NCBI RefSeq assembly: GCF_014898055.3
Contig: NW_023601433.1
Coordinates: forward strand, 43,519,876-43,583,875
Length of the DNA: 64,000 bases
DNA from: Talpa occidentalis
Lineage: Eukaryota > Chordata > Mammalia > Eulipotyphla > Talpidae
Direction of reading: 5' to 3'
Shown: positions 60,728 through 64,000 of the stretch, piece after piece
Layout: the number at the start of each line of letters is the position of its first letter
How positions within the stretch are numbered: the first letter of the stretch is position 1
Position numbers and translations under genes: made by a program
Notes under the pieces: model-generated
What the model was told of the DNA's origin: nothing
Databases searched by the model: none
The model's input: only the letters and a program-made list of their open reading frames with translations

Positions 60728-60846
60728 TTTGTTTGTTTTTTAATTTTTTTAATTTTATATTTTTTTTACATCATTGTTCATTTTTTTACAATGTAGGCTT
60801 TCTCATCTTGGTTATAGTCCCCATGAAAATCCCACCACCAATACAC
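60728..60846 (-). mobile_element. Short L1 3' UTR insertion (minus)
   Basis: Poly-T followed by 'acatcattgttcattttttt', 'acaatgtaggctttctcat', 'cccaccaccaatacac'. TSD CTGTGAGGGTATTTTTG (60711-60727) and CTGTGAGAGTATTTTTG (60847-60863), one mismatch. Only about 119 bp were copied. Confidence 0.88.
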
Positions 60847-60863
60847 CTGTGAGAGTATTTTTG

Positions 60864-61805
60864 GATGAGATTAATATTTAGATCAGTAGTCTGAAAAAAA
60901 CAAAAACAAGATTTCTCTCCATAATGCTAGTGAGCATCATCTATTCAGTTGGAGGTTTGAATTGAAGAAAAGGTAAACATCCCCAAGTAAGAAGGAATTC
61001 TTCTAGCAGATGGCATCGGATTTGAATTCCAGTTTCGGGAATTCTTTGAGTCTCCAGACTGCCTCCCACCCTTCATATTTTGAACATGCTAGCCTCTCTA
61101 ATCCCATGAACCAATTTCTTAAAATGAATGTCTTGATATAGATATTGATGTAAATCTATAGATTATCTACCTACCTATGTTTGTTTGTTTCCTGGAGAGC
61201 CCTGACTAATAGAGTAGAAACAGTTGATCTCTTAGACTTGGAGAATTTCAGAACTGAAGGAACTTTCAAAATCAAGCAGTTCCAGAAGTAATCATCAAAG
61301 AATATTAATAAAGCACACATTAGTGCTTGACACTGCTCTCTAAGTCCTGGGTAAATCACCTCCTGCTGCCAAGTGATTTAAGATGTAATGTGGGCAACAT
61401 TAAAGTACATATACAACATCAGGGAAATATAAAGGCCCCCAACATTATCAAGCCTAATTTTATTACTTTCTGCTTTAAAAATATTTAAGGTGTACTCATT
61501 TGCTTGTTAGAAAAAAGCAAACTCCTTAATATGAAGTTCAAGTCGCTAAAAAATTTAAGCATCAAAGAGGTGACCACTGGGTGAAAACCAAGGTTCATAA
61601 GTACATTCAGGGAGGGCCAAGCTGACCACTGTGGATCTAGCCATAAGAGACAGGGAGGAGAATGCTGGCAGGCAGACAAGGCCCCCAGTGATAAGGAAAA
61701 GCTCAAAAAGGCACAATTCCTTCCCCATTTCCCCAGAGCAGATGGATACAAGACAGGGAGGATAAGGAAGGTACAGTGGGGCTACTCTAAAAGGCACGTC
61801 CAGAG
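60864..61805. other. Intergenic, no gene seen
   Basis: No exon supported. Possible LINE/ERV fragment around 60970-61210 (ttgaattccagtttcgggaa) not classified. Confidence 0.35.
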
Positions 61806-62445
61806 TGCAAAGACATGGGTCTGAAAGCAAGAGAGAAGTAAAAGCCTTGCCAGACAAACAGAAGCTAAAGGAGTTTGCAAATATTAGACACCCTTTCCAA
61901 GAAATGTTAAAAGAGGGCCTCCCCGGTGGCGCAACCTCTGCAGCACTGGTTCGAACTCTGGCCACTGGCAAGGGTCCCACATGGCGCACAGACCTCTCCT
62001 GCCGCCCTCTGTTCCCCTCAGCAGTGTATTTCATCAGTCTGCCTGTTCTGTTCCCTGCTCTGGCTCTGGTGAATTCTCTCACCCTCCTGCGCTTCTGACT
62101 GTTCCCAGTGCTTTTATGAATAAATAAATAAAATAAAATAAAATAAAAATAAATGTCAAAAGAAATTCTCATATCCAAATTGAAGAGAAGAAAATCCACA
62201 AAAAAATGAACAAGGAAATAAATAGAACCACAAAATTCCAGACAAAATGGCATAGCAGACTTTCTATATCAATAAACACCCTAAATGTGAATGGCTGAAT
62301 TTACCAATTAAATAGCACAGACTGCTGGTTAGATTAGAAAACAGTATTCAACTTTCTGCTGTCTCCAGGAACTGCACCTAAGCTCCAAAGACAAACATAG
62401 GCTCAGAGTAAAGTGTTGGAAAACAATTCTAAAGGTAGACCAGGT
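61806..62445 (+). mobile_element. L1 ORF1 end to ORF2 start relic, split by a SINE
   Basis: 'ccagacaaacagaagctaaa' and 'ccctttccaagaaatgttaa' are the ORF1 C-terminal block; beyond the SINE come the inter-ORF spacer and the endonuclease start (aaacaccctaaatgtgaatg, ctgctgtctccaggaactgc). Both frames are broken. An internal piece of an L1 without its 3' end is unusual but explained by later rearrangement. Confidence 0.75.
61915..62150 (+). mobile_element. tRNA-derived SINE with A-box-side deletion
   Basis: GGGCCTCCCCGGTGGCGCA is followed directly by ACCTCTGCAGCACTGGTTCG; about 35 bp between the A-box region and the pre-B-box segment (the GGTTGAGCGCTGGGTTG part) are missing. The copy also has the shorter CACTGGCAAGGGTCCC version of the middle. 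TSD AAATGTTAAAAGA (61902-61914) and AAATGTCAAAAGA (62151-62163). Confidence 0.92.
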
Positions 62446-63189
62446 TGTATGGCAAATTTTTTGGAGGCAGTGAAATATAAGGTGGGTTTTTTACCTTGAT
62501 CTTTTACTCACTTTTTTTCAGTCATTTATTAGAGAACTCTTTAAATAAGTCACTTTCTAATTGCTTTTTAATTAGTCATCTGATCAGATATTCAATGTCC
62601 AGTACCAAGAGGATCTTTTCTTTTTTTTTCCTCATCATTCAAAACCTTAAACTCTCAGCATCTGACATAGAAGAGAGAAGATGCAGCCAGATCATATTAA
62701 GAAATTAGAAAGCAAAACCACTTCCCCAACTTGCTGTCTCATTTTCAGGGACTTAGACTATCAGATCAGCCTCATCCAGATGGAAAGGAAGGGAGCCATG
62801 TCCATCATGTTCATGGTCTGCAGATATTTCCAAATGCTTCTGCCTGCCATTGTAAGTACAGAGTTCCCTCTTCATAAATAAATTACAGACTGATTATGAC
62901 CCAAGGGAAGGAATGTTCTTTCTACTTGATGATCACCACAGTGACTCAGAAGCTACTTGGATCACAGGATGGAAGAGGGGGCTCAGAGAGAGCCCTTCTC
63001 CTCCCCAACACCACTAGCATTTGCCTGGGACAGGGGAGTTAGCAGCAGGACTTGATCCCAACACTCAAGCCTCAAAGCCACTTCAGTTGTTGAAAGATGA
63101 AATGACGTCAATTGGGCAATAATTCAGTCTGGGTTTCTGTGCCTTCAGAAATTTCAGTTCTGCCTCCTGAGGGCTTTAGAGCTAAGCTA
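62446..63189. other. Intergenic, no gene seen
   Basis: No exon or named repeat supported. Confidence 0.4.
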
Positions 63190-63760
63190 ACCTCCAACTT
63201 CTCCCCACACTGCTGGAAACTGAATGGGCAATGAACAATGGCAAGACTATGCTTAAAAAAGAAAACTCTGACCAATAACCTGTAGCAAACAGTCTAGAAG
63301 ACCAACCCTCTACATAATAAACGCCCAGGAAGCCAGCCTGCTGTAAGTCAGACCTGTAAGAAGTCGCACTGCTGTCTGTAGTGAAAAGCCAGGGAGCCAG
63401 ACAATAATCCTTGTAACAATCAGTCTCCAATGCCCAGGACTTAATTAATAATGGATAGATTCTTTAATTTTGCTCCTGCTTCCAACCAGCTAAAACCAAA
63501 TATGCGCCTCTAATCAATCACACAGGATCTCCCAGTTCTAGTTAGCTGCCTCTTACCTTCCCTAGCCAATACACTCAATTAAAGGCACACCTGGAGCCAT
63601 CTATATATTTTTTCCACTACAAAGCTTTCACTGTTCTGCTTGTGTCCGCATCTCTACCAAAACATAAGTGATGGTGGCTGGCTGCTTGCTGTAGAAAGCT
63701 CTGAATAACAACCTTTCTCTTTTCATTTGGTGGATCTTCATTTACTATCATAATGCCATT
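63190..63760 (+). mobile_element. Possible solo LTR
   Basis: The segment 'ccagctaaaaccaaatatgc', 'ccaatacactcaattaaagg', 'tgttctgcttgtgtccgcat', 'gaaagctctgaataacaacc', 'tttctcttttcatttggtgg' has the order of an LTR with a U3, a polyadenylation-like AATAAC/AATTAAA and a pyrimidine-rich U5. No gag, pol or env is adjacent. Ends are approximate and the family is not identified. Confidence 0.4.
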
Positions 63761-64000
63761 CCGATCCATCAAGTTTAACTTGTAGCCACCCTTTGCTCCA
63801 GAGTTTGCCTTCTTAGTCTTTTCTGGACATGCTCTTAAGAATAAATAATAAAAACCTAAATATGTTTAAAGAGGATGGGGGAGGGCAAGATCATTGATTT
63901 TGGATAAATTTTTTAGAACTGTGAGAAGACTAAAGTAGCATTCTCTTTGAAGAGAAGTTTTTATTGTGAAGATAGTTGCAAGGATTGGTATAGGTCTAGT

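Overview
This is nuclear DNA of a placental mammal: low coding density, one CpG-island promoter, spliced exons with GT/AG borders, and a dense layer of LINE-1 copies, tRNA-derived SINEs, L2/MIR relics and hAT-Charlie fossils. The dominant SINE starts with ggcctccccggtggcgcag, carries a tRNA-type B box (GGTTCGATCCC) and ends in an A-rich AATAAATAAA tail. By eye it is not Alu, rodent B1/B2, CAN, Bov-tA, CHR, ERE or VES, so a less-studied lineage (possibly a bat or eulipotyphlan) is a guess only. No bacterial-type genes, CRISPR arrays or operons are present, and I found no new multi-gene system.

Region 1 to 7.8 kb: the 5' end of one host gene on the minus strand. A CpG island (about 6.59-7.79 kb) holds a first coding exon (ATG at 7249, donor at 7196) and a second exon (6797-6568). 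The two join in frame. The rest of the gene lies to the left, mostly beyond the window, so 1-6567 is intron with repeats. I do not recognise the protein.

Region 7.8 to 33.9 kb: no gene seen. It holds L1 relics of several ages, many SINEs whose target-site duplications (TSDs) can be read directly, L2/MIR relics, a twin-primed (5'-inverted) L1 at 30.5-31.3 kb that was later hit by a SINE, and a pair of similar inverted arms at 25.84 and 26.83 kb.

Region 33.9 to 42.3 kb: the most informative part. A nearly full-length, young L1 (5' UTR with about 2.4 tandem monomers, ORF1, ORF2) is followed by about 160 bp of other DNA and a second L1 3' end. A perfect 17-bp TSD (AAAACAAAGATAATAGA) encloses the whole 7.56-kb unit, as expected for a 3' transduction. 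Directly downstream is a processed pseudogene of UBE2C whose catalytic Cys codon reads Tyr.

Region 42.3 to 64 kb: more L1 fragments (one with a second probable 3' transduction at 46.8-47.05 kb), SINEs, an L2-type relic, MER5A, MIRs, a palindromic MITE-like element at 50.3 kb and a probable solo LTR near 63.2-63.8 kb. No supported host exon was found here.
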